Source: Mesorhizobium sp. B4-1-4 (lineage in GTDB: Bacteria > Pseudomonadota > Alphaproteobacteria > Rhizobiales > Rhizobiaceae). From it: DNA of 64,000 bases. This document shows positions 40,645 to 49,610 of this stretch, piece by piece (the first letter of the stretch is position 1; each line of letters begins with the position of its first letter). The notes under the pieces are model-generated. The model was given only the letters and a program-made list of their open reading frames with translations, made no database searches and was not told the origin of the DNA. The stretch covers positions 4,887,001-4,951,000 of the forward strand of contig NZ_CP083950.1 in the NCBI RefSeq assembly GCF_006439395.2, written 5' to 3'. The translations under genes and the position numbers were made by a program.

Positions 40645-40800
40645 AGCGCTCACGGGCCCTTCCGCCGCTGCTGCGGCGGGCCCTCCGCGAGGGCGCCGGA
40701 CGACCGGCGGCCCGTCGTCGCGGGCTCGGCCTTCGGCCGGGGCGCTTCCTTCTCCCCGTTCACGGGGGTTCACGGGGAGAAGGTGCCCGAAGGGCGGATG
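40645..40800. repeat. intergenic repeat after asd
   Basis: GC-rich inverted segments are visible (CGCCGCTGCTGCGGCGGGCCCTCCGCGAGGGCGCC and CTTCTCCCCGTTCACGGGG..CACGGGGAGAAGG). The second is the CTTCTCCCC...GGGGAGAAGG dispersed unit. A direct duplication of TTCACGGGG is included. No gene. Confidence 0.5.
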
Positions 40801-40817
40801 AGGGGCAGCGCCGACCT

Positions 40818-41270
40818 ATGAGCGATCGCACCAAAATCACTCTGCGCCCCGCCACCGGTTCGGATGCTATCGCCATCGCCAAGGTGATGCGGGCGGCGCT
40901 CAACTCGTTCGACTGGATGCCGGTCATCCACACGCCGGCTGAGGATCTTGCCTTCATCCGCGACATCCTGCTGCCACGGCAGCAGGCGACGGTCGCCGAA
41001 GCCGGCAGCGAGATTGTCGGCTTTATTGCCGTCAGTGGCGATTGGGTGGAACAACTCTACCTCGACCCGGCCTGGACCGGGCAAGGCATAGGCAGCCGGT
41101 TGCTGATCGACGCGACCGCTACTTTGCCGGTCGTGAAACTCCATTGCTTCCAGGCCAATACCGGCGCCCGGCGTTTCTACGAGCGCCACGGGTTTCGTGC
41201 CGAAGCGTTCGGCGACGGCACGACCAACGAGGAAGGCCTGCCTGACATTCTCTGTGTTCGCAGGTGTTGA
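40818..41270 (+). CDS. GNAT family N-acetyltransferase
   Basis: The 150-residue protein shows ITLRPATGSDAIAIAKVMRAAL, EIVGFIAVSGDWVEQLYLDPAWTGQGIGSRLLIDAT (acetyl-CoA loop QGIG) and LHCFQANTGARRFYERHGFRAEAFGDGTTNEEGLPDILC. The last part, with F-x-DG-x-x-NEE-G-x-PD, is typical of a rhizobial GNAT subgroup with unknown substrate. Its stop is nearly adjacent to the convergent ACT-domain gene. Confidence 0.88.
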   Translation: MSDRTKITLRPATGSDAIAIAKVMRAALNSFDWMPVIHTPAEDLAFIRDILLPRQQATVAEAGSEIVGFIAVSGDWVEQLYLDPAWTGQGIGSRLLIDATATLPVVKLHCFQANTGARRFYERHGFRAEAFGDGTTNEEGLPDILCVRRC

Positions 41271-41272
41271 TT

Positions 41273-41680
41273 TCAGCCTGCGCTGTCCCTGGCCAACTGG
41301 TGCAGCAACCCCAATCCCTCCTGCGCCCGGTCAGCCGGAACGAACAGGTGGTCGTGATAAAAGCCCGAGACCGGATTGACGCCCATGCCGGCCCCGGCGA
41401 GCCGCGCGGTGATGGCGGCGAGGAAGCCGACTGCTTCCAGCGATGAGTGGATGTTCAGCGTGATCATCCGGCAGCGGAATGAAGCGGCCAGCCCTGCGGC
41501 ACTCGCCGCATCCTCAGTTACAATCAGCGTCGTGCCCTCGCGCTCGCGAAATATCATGACCGGATCGAGGCCTTCCGGCTGGAGAACGCCGGGCCCCAGC
41601 GTCGCGAAGACATAGGTGCCATCGAGCAATTCCGGCGTCATCAATGCCAGCAGCTTTTTCAGATCGGTCTCGCCGGTCAT
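41273..41680 (-). CDS. ACT-domain protein (DUF2241-type)
   Basis: The 135-residue protein contains tandem ACT-like modules: GTYVFATLGPGVLQPEGLDPVMIFREREGTTLIVTEDAASAAGL and ITLNIHSSLEAVGFLAAITARLAGAGMGVNPVSGFYHDHLFVPADRAQEGLGLL. Small proteins of this kind may sense amino acids; none has a firmly known function to my knowledge. The ATG at 41680 is used. Confidence 0.85.
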   Translation of the reverse strand: MTGETDLKKLLALMTPELLDGTYVFATLGPGVLQPEGLDPVMIFREREGTTLIVTEDAASAAGLAASFRCRMITLNIHSSLEAVGFLAAITARLAGAGMGVNPVSGFYHDHLFVPADRAQEGLGLLHQLARDSAG

Positions 41681-41860
41681 TTTTCTTGCCTGTACTGGGG
41701 GCGGCCCTGCAATTTCCTCAATATCCGCAACTGCCGGATGCCGATAGTCCGCACACGGCGGGCACGACATGGCGATGTCGCTGGCGGCTGAGCTTGCGCA
41801 TCTGTCCGATCGCACAATAGAGGAGCTGAGGGCCGACGCCGGTCCGTGAAAGGCCCTTCG

Positions 41861-42766
41861 ATGATCGTTCGCCCGCGCCCCACCTTCCTGCAGCTGTTCT
41901 TCGTCATGCGCGGCTCCGTGGTGCCGCGCATCCTGCCGCAGATCCTTGGCTTCGCGCTTTATTCGGCGGTCATCCTTGTCGTGGCGCGCCAGTTCCATCT
42001 CGATCTCGGCGTCTTCAGCATCGCGCCTTTCGGGTTGGTGGGCGTGACCTTGTCGATCTACCTTTCGTTCCGCAACAACGCCGCCTATGACCGGTGGTGG
42101 GAGGCGCGCAAGCTGTGGGGCGCACTGGTCTTCGAAATCCGCAATCTGGCCCGCGCCACCACCAGCCTCATTCCCAACCGGGCCGAGCAGCGCGCGCTGC
42201 TGATGGAGGCGCTGGCCTTCTGTCATTTCCTGCGCGGGCAATTACGCAAGATCGACAGCGTGAAGGACGCCGGCGCCTTCATCGATGCCGAGGCGGAGCG
42301 GGCCGCAAGCTTTGCCAATCCGGCGGACGAGATGGTCAGGCGCATGGGCCGGCGCGCCAGTGCCCAACGCCGGGGCGGTGAACTCGACGCGATCGGCTTC
42401 CGCATCCTGGACGAAAGGCTGGCGTCGATATCGGCCATCCAGGCCGGCTGCGAGCGGATCGCCGGCACGCCCTTGCCCTTCGCCTATACGCTGCTGGTGC
42501 ACCGAACGGCCTACATCGTCTGCCTGCTGCTGCCCATCGGCCTGATCTCGACCACCGGCTGGGCAACGCCGCTGTTCACGGCGCTGATCGCCTACACCTT
42601 CTTCGGTCTCGACGCGCTTTCGGAAGAGCTCGAGGATCCTTTCGGCACCGAGGCCAACGACCTCGCCCTCGACGGCCTGTGCCGCGTCTGCGAAATCTCG
42701 GTGTTCGAGGCGCTTGGCGAGACGCCGCCGAAGATGATCCCGGCTGAGAAGTTCTATTTTTCCTAG
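41861..42766 (+). CDS. bestrophin-family (UPF0187) ion channel protein
   Basis: The 301-residue membrane protein has the bacterial bestrophin pattern: RGSVVPRILPQILGFALYSAVILVVARQF (first helix), PFGLVGVTLSIYLSFRNNAAYDRWWEARKLWGALVFEIRNLAR, and AYTLLVHRTAYIVCLLLPIGL .. ALIAYTFFGLDALSEELEDPFGTEANDLALDGLCR. Homologues form pentameric channels. I prefer the ATG at 41861 (MIVRPRPTFLQ); a GTG at 41846 is possible. Confidence 0.88.
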   Translation: MIVRPRPTFLQLFFVMRGSVVPRILPQILGFALYSAVILVVARQFHLDLGVFSIAPFGLVGVTLSIYLSFRNNAAYDRWWEARKLWGALVFEIRNLARATTSLIPNRAEQRALLMEALAFCHFLRGQLRKIDSVKDAGAFIDAEAERAASFANPADEMVRRMGRRASAQRRGGELDAIGFRILDERLASISAIQAGCERIAGTPLPFAYTLLVHRTAYIVCLLLPIGLISTTGWATPLFTALIAYTFFGLDALSEELEDPFGTEANDLALDGLCRVCEISVFEALGETPPKMIPAEKFYFS

Positions 42767-42876
42767 ATCCGGCAGAGGACGGATCAAAAGAATCCAGACC
42801 CCCTGTAGGATTGCCGCTCTACCCCGCGTCCTTGGTTCGACCATCAAAAGGGACCCGAACCACCGGAGGAAGACCA

Positions 42877-43287
42877 ATGAGCATTTCCGAAACCGCGCCT
42901 GTCTCCTCGGGCGCCCTGTGGTCCGGCCGCGTGCTCAGCGGCGTCATCGTCCTGTTCATGATCTTCGACGGCGCCATCAAGCTGCCGCCGCTCGACATCG
43001 TCACACAGACGATGTCCGAGCTCGGCTGGCCCGCTGACGCCAATGTCGCGCGCCTGCTCGGCGTCATAGGACTGGTCTCGACCGCGCTCTACGCTTTGCC
43101 ACGCACATCGGTGCTCGGCGCGATCCTGCTCACCGGCTATATGGGCGGCGCCATCGCCACGCATGTGCGCATCGGCAGCCCGCTGTTCTCACACACGCTG
43201 TTCGGCGTCTATCTCGGCATCATCCTGTGGGGCGGCCTCTATCTGCGCGATCCCCGGGTCCGCGCGCTGATCCCGCTCAGCCGATAG
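42877..43287 (+). CDS. DoxX-family membrane protein
   Basis: The 136-residue protein has four predicted helices. Typical DoxX-like elements are GRVLSGVIVLFMIFDGAIKLPP, ELGWPADANVARLLGVIGLVSTALYALPRTSVLGAILLTGYMGGAIATHVRIGSPLF and GVYLGIILWGGLYLRDPRVRALIPL. The ATG at 42877 follows CCGGAGGAAG. Its function is unknown; it resides in the inner membrane. Confidence 0.85.
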   Translation: MSISETAPVSSGALWSGRVLSGVIVLFMIFDGAIKLPPLDIVTQTMSELGWPADANVARLLGVIGLVSTALYALPRTSVLGAILLTGYMGGAIATHVRIGSPLFSHTLFGVYLGIILWGGLYLRDPRVRALIPLSR

Positions 43288-43417
43288 TCGAGAGAGAGAA
43301 TGTTCAGCGCCATCCAGCGGGCACTGTAGCGATCTTCATTCTTCCCGGATCAAATTAGCCGTCTGAGAGTTAAGGACTCGGCGGCGAGACGGCGACCCGC
43401 GTGTGAGAGGAGCTAAA

Positions 43418-43681
43418 ATGAAGAAGATATTGACTGTTCTGGTGTTGGCGACGGCGCTCGGTGCATGTTCGCAGACGGAAAAAGGCGCGGCCGTGGGCGG
43501 CCTTGGCGGTGCCGCGGTTGGCGCGGCCGTTGCCGGGGATCCGGTCCAGGGCGCGGTGGTCGGTGGCGCCGTCGGCGCCGTGGCGGGCGCCCTGATCGGC
43601 CATGCCAGCGAGAGTGGCCAATGCCGGTACCGCGACCGCCATGGGCGGGTCTATGTCGACCGCTGCCCGAGCGGCTATTGA
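43418..43681 (+). CDS. small glycine-zipper lipoprotein
   Basis: The 87-residue protein begins MKKILTVLVLATALGACSQ, a lipoprotein signal with lipobox LGAC. A glycine-zipper region follows (GGLGGAAVGAAVAGDPVQGAVVGGAVGAVAGALIG) and a short C-terminus with a Cys pair (QCRYRDRHGRVYVDRCPSGY). Such proteins sit in the outer membrane or periplasm; their role is unknown. The ATG is preceded by GAGAGGAG. Confidence 0.85.
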   Translation: MKKILTVLVLATALGACSQTEKGAAVGGLGGAAVGAAVAGDPVQGAVVGGAVGAVAGALIGHASESGQCRYRDRHGRVYVDRCPSGY

Positions 43682-43706
43682 GCGCTCTTGGGACTGCAAA
43701 CGGCAA

Positions 43707-43730
43707 AACGGCGGGCACAGGCCCGCCGTT
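43707..43730. terminator. bidirectional terminator between the lipoprotein gene and rpsP
   Basis: AACGGCGGGC pairs perfectly with GCCCGCCGTT around ACAG. On the minus strand it is followed by TTGCCGTTTGC, 27 bases after the rpsP stop; it ends the ffh-rpsP operon and probably the convergent lipoprotein transcript. Confidence 0.75.
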
Positions 43731-43757
43731 CTGGTATCCGCAAGGGATGCGAAGCGA

Positions 43758-44156
43758 TTACTCCGCCGTGGCGGCTTCTTCCGCCGGCGCGGCGGCTGCG
43801 GCCGCAACAGCGGCAGCGGCGTCGTCCTGCGCCTTCTTCAGAAGTGCCGCGCGTTCCTGGGCCTTCTTGCCCGGCTCGGCCTTCTTCGGGTTGGAGCGGG
43901 CGTCGCGCTTGGCAAGGCCGGCCTCGTCGAGGAAGCGCAGCACGCGGTCGGTCGGCTGGGCGCCGTGCGACAGCCAGTGCTTGACGCGGTCGGCGTCGAC
44001 CTTGACGCGTTCGCCGTCCTTCGGCAGCAGCGGGTTCCACGAGCCGAGCGACTCGATGAAACGGCCGTCGCGCGGCGAACGGGCGTCGGCGACGACGACG
44101 TGGTAGTAAGGACGCTTCTTCGAGCCCGCACGGGCCAGTCTGATTTTCAGTGCCAT
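43758..44156 (-). CDS. rpsP: 30S ribosomal protein S16
   Basis: The 132-residue protein starts ALKIRLARAGSKKRPYYHVVVADARSPRDGRFIESLGSWNPLL, the S16 signature, and has the alphaproteobacterial Ala/Glu-rich C-terminal extension. It is the last gene of the ffh-chorismate mutase-rpsP operon. In most alphaproteobacteria I know, rimM, trmD and rplS follow rpsP; here a terminator and a convergent lipoprotein gene follow. Confidence 0.96.
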   Translation of the reverse strand: MALKIRLARAGSKKRPYYHVVVADARSPRDGRFIESLGSWNPLLPKDGERVKVDADRVKHWLSHGAQPTDRVLRFLDEAGLAKRDARSNPKKAEPGKKAQERAALLKKAQDDAAAAVAAAAAAPAEEAATAE

Positions 44157-44204
44157 TTCTTTTCTCCTAAAAGCTCTGATTTCGTTGATGAGTTTGGGTT
44201 GATC

Positions 44205-44513
44205 TCAACCCGTTTTCGTCACGCCGTTGGCAGCGGCGATCTGTTCGTGGTGCCGGATCACTTCGCGGACGACGAAGTTGAGGAATTTCTCGGCGAAATC
44301 CGGATCGAGATGCGCGTCCTTGGCCAGCTGGCGAAGACGGGCGATCTGCTGCTGCTCGCGTGCCGGATCGGCCGGCGGCAGGCCATGCTCGGCCTTCAGG
44401 ACGCCGACCGCCTTGGTGCAGCGGAAGCGCTCGGCCAGCATATGGATGAGCGCGGCATCGATGTTGTCGATCGAGGCGCGGTAGCCGGCCAGGACAATGC
44501 GGGCGTCTGCCAT
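44205..44513 (-). CDS. chorismate mutase (AroQ type)
   Basis: The 102-residue all-helical protein reads LAGYRASIDNIDAALIHMLAERFRCTKAVGVLKAEHGLPPADPAREQQQIARLRQLAKDAHLDPDFAEKFLNFVVREVIRHHEQ. The conserved Arg, Lys and Glu/Gln positions of the AroQ fold (R of ERF, K of GVLK, R of ARE, and the late EVI..H) are visible. It converts chorismate to prephenate for Phe and Tyr. It sits 28 bases after ffh and 48 before rpsP. Confidence 0.9.
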   Translation of the reverse strand: MADARIVLAGYRASIDNIDAALIHMLAERFRCTKAVGVLKAEHGLPPADPAREQQQIARLRQLAKDAHLDPDFAEKFLNFVVREVIRHHEQIAAANGVTKTG

Positions 44514-44541
44514 GTCTTTTTCCTCGTTCACAGCGCGCCCC

Positions 44542-46131
44542 TCACTTCTTCTTGCCAAGGCCCGGCAGCCCGCCGCCGAGGCCCGGAAGCTTCATGCCGC
44601 CAGGCAGGCCGGGGAGGCCGCCGCCGGGAAGGCCGCCAGGCAAGCCCTTCATGCCGCCGAGGCCGGCGGCCTGCGCCTGCTTCTGCAACGCTTCGAGCTG
44701 CTTGGGATCCATCTTCGACAGGTCGGGCATGCCGCCCATTCCACCGGGCATCATGCCGCCCCCCAAACCACCAAGTCCCATCTTGGAGGCAAGACCGCCC
44801 ATCATGCCGCGCATCAGGCCGCCGCCTTTGCCCTTGCCGCCCATCGCCTTCATCATGTCGGCCATGCCGCGATGCATCTTCAGGAGCTTGTTGATCTCGG
44901 CCGCGTCGGTGCCGGAGCCGGCCGCGATGCGCTTCTTGCGCGAGTGCTTGAGAATATCGGGGTTGGCGCGCTCGGCCTTGGTCATCGAGGAGATGATGGC
45001 GAGCTGACGGCCGAACATCTTGTCGTCGAGGCCGGCGGCGGCCATCTGGTCCTTCATCTTGCCCATGCCGGGCATCATGCCCATGATGCCGCCCATGCCG
45101 CCCATCTTGGACATCTGCTGAAGCTGCTGGGCCAGATCGTTCAGGTCGAACTTGCCCGACTGCATCTTCCTGGCCATCGCCGCCGCCTGCTCGGCGTCGA
45201 TGTTTTCGGCGGCCTTCTCGACGAGGCTGACGATGTCGCCCATGCCCAGGATGCGGTCAGCGATGCGCTTGGGGTGGAATTCCTCCAGCCCGTCCATCTT
45301 CTCGCCGGTGCCGATCAGCTTGATCGGCTTGCCGGTGACGGCGCGCATCGAAAGGGCCGCACCGCCACGGCCGTCGCCGTCCATGCGGGTCAGCACGAGG
45401 CCGGTGATGCCGACGCGCTCGTCGAAGCTCTTCGCCAGGTTGACGGCGTCCTGGCCGGTCAGCGAGTCCGCGACCAGCAGGATTTCGTGCGGGTTCGACA
45501 CCTTCTTGATGTCGGCCATCTCGACCATCAGCGGCTCGTCGATATGGGTGCGGCCGGCAGTGTCGAGGATGACGACGTCATGGCCGCCGAGCTTGGCCGC
45601 CTGCACGGCGCGCCTGGCGATGTCGACCGGGTTCTGGCCTGATATGATCGGCAGCGTCGCAACCTTGACCTGCTCGCCGAGCTGGCGCAGCTGCTCCTGC
45701 GCGGCGGGACGCCGCGTGTCGAGCGAGGCCATCAGGACCTTCTTGTTCTGACGCTCGGTCAGCCGCTTGGCGATCTTGGCCGAAGTGGTGGTCTTGCCGG
45801 AGCCCTGCAGGCCGACCATCATGACGACGACGGGGGCGGGCGCATTGAGATCGATGGCGACGCCCTCGGCGCCGAGCATGTCGACCAGCTCGTCATGGAC
45901 GATCTTGACGACCATCTGGCCGGGCTTGATCGACTTCAGCACTGCGGCGCCGACGGCCTTTTCGCGCACCTTGTCGGTGAAGGAACGCACCACTTCCAGC
46001 GCGACGTCGGCCTCGAGCAGCGCACGGCGCACCTCGCGCAGTGCCGCCGAGACATCAGCCTCCGACAGCGCGCCGCGGCCGGTGAGGCCGTTCAGGATGG
46101 AGCCAAGGCGCTCCTGCAGCGATTCAAACAT
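44542..46131 (-). CDS. ffh: signal recognition particle protein Ffh
   Basis: The 529-residue GTPase has the NG domain with GLQGSGKTTTSAKIAKRL (G1), DTRRPAAQEQLRQLG, DTAGRTHID (G3) and LTRMDGDGRGGAALSM (G4 TRMD). The M domain has SGKFDLNDLAQQLQQMSKMGGMGGIMGMMPGM, the signal-sequence groove with its Arg/Ser SRKKRIAAGSG. An unusually long Gly/Met/Leu-rich tail (GGMMPGGMGGMPD ... LPGLGGGLPGLGKKK) is typical for rhizobia. With 4.5S RNA it targets nascent membrane proteins. The ATG at 46131 is used. Confidence 0.96.
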   Translation of the reverse strand: MFESLQERLGSILNGLTGRGALSEADVSAALREVRRALLEADVALEVVRSFTDKVREKAVGAAVLKSIKPGQMVVKIVHDELVDMLGAEGVAIDLNAPAPVVVMMVGLQGSGKTTTSAKIAKRLTERQNKKVLMASLDTRRPAAQEQLRQLGEQVKVATLPIISGQNPVDIARRAVQAAKLGGHDVVILDTAGRTHIDEPLMVEMADIKKVSNPHEILLVADSLTGQDAVNLAKSFDERVGITGLVLTRMDGDGRGGAALSMRAVTGKPIKLIGTGEKMDGLEEFHPKRIADRILGMGDIVSLVEKAAENIDAEQAAAMARKMQSGKFDLNDLAQQLQQMSKMGGMGGIMGMMPGMGKMKDQMAAAGLDDKMFGRQLAIISSMTKAERANPDILKHSRKKRIAAGSGTDAAEINKLLKMHRGMADMMKAMGGKGKGGGLMRGMMGGLASKMGLGGLGGGMMPGGMGGMPDLSKMDPKQLEALQKQAQAAGLGGMKGLPGGLPGGGLPGLPGGMKLPGLGGGLPGLGKKK

Positions 46132-46234
46132 TCTTTGTCCTTTTCCCTGACACCCGGATGGTGCCCGAGAGGTAGTGCGTTCGCGCTCCGTCTCCAAGCA
46201 AAACCCAGTCCAAGCAAAAGCAAAAGCCAAAACC

Positions 46235-46270
46235 AAAAAGCACCCGGGGGCGCACAGCGCTGCCGGGTGT
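46235..46270 (-). terminator. Rho-independent terminator upstream of ffh
   Basis: On the minus strand ACACCCGG...CCGGGTGC forms a stem with inner GCGC pairing and is followed by TTTTT. It separates the CPBP protease transcript from the ffh operon. Confidence 0.65.
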
Positions 46271-46457
46271 TGGCCTCCAGGATCGATTTACAGCACTTGG
46301 CCTCCTAAGAGGCTTCGGCGTCCTGGTCGGCTTGCTCGGAGGGATACTCGTCGCGGAATTCGAGGCGTGTAGACAGGAAATCGGCGCAAGAGTCAAGGCA
46401 AGGGCCAGGCAGCAAGGCGTATGGCGGCCCTACGAGATGATTTTCATCGTGCCCGTG

Positions 46458-47417
46458 TCAGCTGGCTGGCTCGGCTGTGTCAGCCGCAACCTTGAGCAGC
46501 GAGCGGGGATGAAGCAGCAGCACAATCGTCAGCAGGCTGCTGACGATGCCGATCATGGCGATGAGTACCGCGTCCGTCGTTGTCCAGCCCGGCCCTTCGA
46601 GCGGCGTGGCGGTGAACAGGGCGAAGGAATTGTAGCTCGCCTGATGCGAGATCAGCAGGAAGCCGGTCAGATTGTTGCCGAGATGGGCGCCAAGCGCAGC
46701 ACCCAGATTGCCGGTGGCATAGACCACGAGCGTCAGAAGGAGGGCAAAAGCGGCGATCGAGGCCAGCACGCAGGCATTGATGGCGGCGGACGAATTCGTG
46801 CTCCAGTGCAGTGATGTGAACAGCAGTCCCGGCAGCAGTGCCCAGATGAACGGACTTCTGTAGCGGTAGGCCAGACCGCGCAGCAGGTAGCCGCGAAACA
46901 GCACCTCTTCCGACGATGTCTGCAGAAAAGTGAGCGCGACGATCGGGATCAGGAACAGCAACCAGGACGACAGGCGGATCGTGCCGCGCGATATCCCGGG
47001 CTCCAGGAGGTAGAGCAGGATTTCGGATATAAGCGAGGTGATCAGCACCGCGACCAGCCCCTTGAGGAAATCCGGCCGGCAAACACGCCGGCTGTTGCCA
47101 AGAAGTGCCGACAAGGGTTCGGCATGGACCCAGCGCATCGCAATCCATAGGCCGATCCAGATTCCGGCGAAGGAGCCAAGCGCGCTGAGGATGCCGATGT
47201 GCGAGGCGAGGAAACCCTGCATCCCGCCGGCAGGCGCGGCCCCGCCCTTCGAAGCCTGCCAGGTGAACAAGGCATAGGTCCCGCCAAACAGCACGATCGC
47301 GGTGGATACCACCCAGAACAGGACGACGATCCCTGTCCCGAAAAACAGCCGCCACAAGGTGGTTTTGTGGTTTGGCGAATGCCGGTAACGGTCGAAGGCG
47401 GCAGGGTCAGATATCAC
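46458..47417 (-). CDS. CPBP-family intramembrane metalloprotease
   Basis: The 319-residue protein has about eight membrane helices. The three CPBP/Rce1 motifs are visible: SEEVLFRGYLLRGL (EExxxR), FTSLHWSTN (FxxxH) and GAHLGNNLTGFLL (HxxxN). Bacterial members are linked to bacteriocin immunity or membrane protein processing. No bacteriocin gene is near. About 180 bases separate its stop from the next terminator. Confidence 0.9.
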   Translation of the reverse strand: MISDPAAFDRYRHSPNHKTTLWRLFFGTGIVVLFWVVSTAIVLFGGTYALFTWQASKGGAAPAGGMQGFLASHIGILSALGSFAGIWIGLWIAMRWVHAEPLSALLGNSRRVCRPDFLKGLVAVLITSLISEILLYLLEPGISRGTIRLSSWLLFLIPIVALTFLQTSSEEVLFRGYLLRGLAYRYRSPFIWALLPGLLFTSLHWSTNSSAAINACVLASIAAFALLLTLVVYATGNLGAALGAHLGNNLTGFLLISHQASYNSFALFTATPLEGPGWTTTDAVLIAMIGIVSSLLTIVLLLHPRSLLKVAADTAEPAS

Positions 47418-47595
47418 GACGGTTCCTTTGCCGAATCCACCACCTGCTGACTAGCCGATGGGCCTAAAGATCGGAATCGATTTCGCAAAGGAGCGGCGCG
47501 CGCCTGCACTTCCGATCCAAGCGCGCGCCAGAAACATCGACTGGCCCTGCATGCTCAAGCGGCGGTGCTGTCGCGACCGCTTGAGAAAGCCTATG

Positions 47596-48201
47596 TCAAC
47601 GCATCACGTACATGACGCGCCGTGTCTGCGGATCGATCAGCGCCGGCTGACCGTTCACATAGACATAGCGGTAGTTGTAATCCGGAATTGGGCGCAGTTC
47701 GACGGTGTCGGGCAAGATCGCGCCGGTCACCACCTCGCCGTCGAGATAGACCGGGTCGAGGCGGTGGGTGTCGACATAGGTCCGGACCTCGGCTGGAGGC
47801 GCAGGAAAGTCGCCCACGACCGGGTCGCTGGAGATGATCGCGCCAGTATAATCATTCGAGTAGTTGCCGATGTCTTCCGGCGGCGAGACGATCGCGACGC
47901 TGGAACCGTGCGGCCGCTGCGTCAGCACCACCCGGCTGCCGCCGAAATCGGCCGTCACATAGTCGGAATAGACCCAGCCCTGGCCGCCCGCTTCGGCAAT
48001 GGTGCACCATTTGCTGTTCTCGATGCAGCCATTGAGCGTTGCCGACTGGCCAGCGGCGAGCACGCCGATGACTGGATATTGCGGGCCGGGGCCGGCGCGC
48101 ACGTTGAGATCGGTGACGGCCGAGACGGCTGTGTCGGCAAGCGCGGCACCCGACATCACGGCCAACATCCCGGCGACCGCGGGCAACAACAGGGATTTCA
48201 T
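47596..48201 (-). CDS. periplasmic SH3b-DUF1236 protein
   Basis: The 201-residue protein has a signal peptide (MKSLLLPAVAGMLAVMSGAALA) and a bacterial SH3 domain (SAVTDLNVRAGPGPQYPVIGVLAAGQSATLNGCIENSKWCTI..GGQGWVYSDYV). The C-terminal DUF1236 region (VRTYVDTHRLDPVYLDGEVVTGAILPDTVELRPIPDYNYRYVYVNGQPALIDPQTRRVMYVMR) completes it. It is a common rhizobial envelope protein; the SH3 part suggests peptidoglycan or protein binding. Confidence 0.92.
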   Translation of the reverse strand: MKSLLLPAVAGMLAVMSGAALADTAVSAVTDLNVRAGPGPQYPVIGVLAAGQSATLNGCIENSKWCTIAEAGGQGWVYSDYVTADFGGSRVVLTQRPHGSSVAIVSPPEDIGNYSNDYTGAIISSDPVVGDFPAPPAEVRTYVDTHRLDPVYLDGEVVTGAILPDTVELRPIPDYNYRYVYVNGQPALIDPQTRRVMYVMR

Positions 48202-48264
48202 GGGTTCTCTCCGTTTTCATGGTCCCTCGGCGGTGAAAACGGCGCAGCGGCGCATGCGTTCCGA

Positions 48265-49362
48265 CTAAAGCGCCGTTGCCAACTCACGATTTGTTCCGAC
48301 GTCTTTCGGCAAACCGGTCAGAAGGTCGTGAACGAAGGCCAGTTTTCGAGCCGTGACGTCCGAAATGACGAAGGGGTAGAGATCCGGCAGACCCATGCAG
48401 CGGTTGATCGAATTGGAGGCTTCCGACAGCACCAGCCAGCGGGCGAGGACCTTGTCGAAAGGCTCGGGTCTGTTCGCAGGCTCGGAAGGGGCTGCCTGCA
48501 GCCGGCCGCCAGTGTCGCCCCGCGGCAAGTCGTTGGCCTCCACCGTCTCCAGCCGCCCAAGCGGGAAGTTCAGCGCATGGACCATCTCCAGCGTGTCGGT
48601 GATGTGCAGATGGTGGGCCCATGTCTCCGCCCAGTCCTCCCACGGATGCGAGGTCGCATAGGCCGAGATGTGGTCTTGCTGCCAGTCGGGCGCGGCACCA
48701 TTGGCGTAGTGAGTCTTCAGCGCCTGTTCGTAGTCGGCGCGCTCGTCGCCGAACAAGGCGCGGAAGGCTTCCAGCCTTTGCGGATCGTCGCGGATCAGGC
48801 GATCCCAGTAGTAATGGCCGAGTTCGTGCCGGAAATGGCCGAGCAGCGTGCGGTAATTCTCGCCCATCTCGACGCGACGCTTTTCGCGCTCGGCCGAATC
48901 GGCCTCGGCCACGTTGAGCGTGATCAGGCCATTGTCGTGGCCGGTCAGGATGCGTTCGCCGCCGGGGCCGCCGCCGATCGGCTCGGCAAGGAAGTCGAAA
49001 GCCAGGCCCACCTCGTCGGCGGGCGCATGCTTGGGCGCGACCGGCAGGCCGAAGGCGAGCAGCGAATAGACGGCACGCTTCTTCGCCGCCTCGACCCGGA
49101 TCCAGCGGCGGCGGTTGCCGTCGACCGAGAGATCGGGGATCAACTGGTTCAGCGCGCAGGCCCGGCAGAAAACCCGCCCCGGCTCGGCCATCCAGTTGCA
49201 GGCGCATTCATCGGCATTGGTGCATTGGATGATGCCGTCGACGCCGGACAGGACAAAGCGCGCATGTTCGGGGTCGTAGAGCACGCGGCTGGAGCAGTTC
49301 AGGCACTGGGCGTTCTCGAAGTACAGGCGGTGGCCGCATTGCGGGCAGTCGAAGAGTTTCAT
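48265..49362 (-). CDS. putative zinc-binding peptidase with N-terminal zinc ribbon
   Basis: The 365-residue protein starts with zinc-ribbon Cys pairs (FDCPQCGHRLYFENAQCLNCSSRVLYDP) and more Cys (CTNADECACNWM...FCRACALN). The peptidase core is LLGHFRHELGHYYWDRLIRD with HExxH, followed by SYATSHPWEDWAETWAHHLHITDTLEMVHA, which supplies further metal ligands. This matches the family annotated as putative zinc-binding metallopeptidase. It is cytosolic and its substrate is unknown. The ATG at 49362 is chosen. Confidence 0.9.
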   Translation of the reverse strand: MKLFDCPQCGHRLYFENAQCLNCSSRVLYDPEHARFVLSGVDGIIQCTNADECACNWMAEPGRVFCRACALNQLIPDLSVDGNRRRWIRVEAAKKRAVYSLLAFGLPVAPKHAPADEVGLAFDFLAEPIGGGPGGERILTGHDNGLITLNVAEADSAEREKRRVEMGENYRTLLGHFRHELGHYYWDRLIRDDPQRLEAFRALFGDERADYEQALKTHYANGAAPDWQQDHISAYATSHPWEDWAETWAHHLHITDTLEMVHALNFPLGRLETVEANDLPRGDTGGRLQAAPSEPANRPEPFDKVLARWLVLSEASNSINRCMGLPDLYPFVISDVTARKLAFVHDLLTGLPKDVGTNRELATAL

Positions 49363-49610
49363 ATCGGTCTCGGCGTGCGGGGAGGTGTCGCTTCGAAAAC
49401 GCGGGCCTTCAAACGTCGTTCCGTACGGTGACGCCAATCAGCAACAGGGCAGGCGGATCAGCCGGCTCTCGGCCGCGTTCGCCACAATAATTACTTGATC
49501 GTAGGTAAATTCCCCGGCATTCGCCAGCACGGCGCCGCGGACGGTGACAAATGTGCGTTTCGCTGGCAAATTCGCAACTGGGACGTGAATCAGGCAACCA
49601 GGAGAACAAT

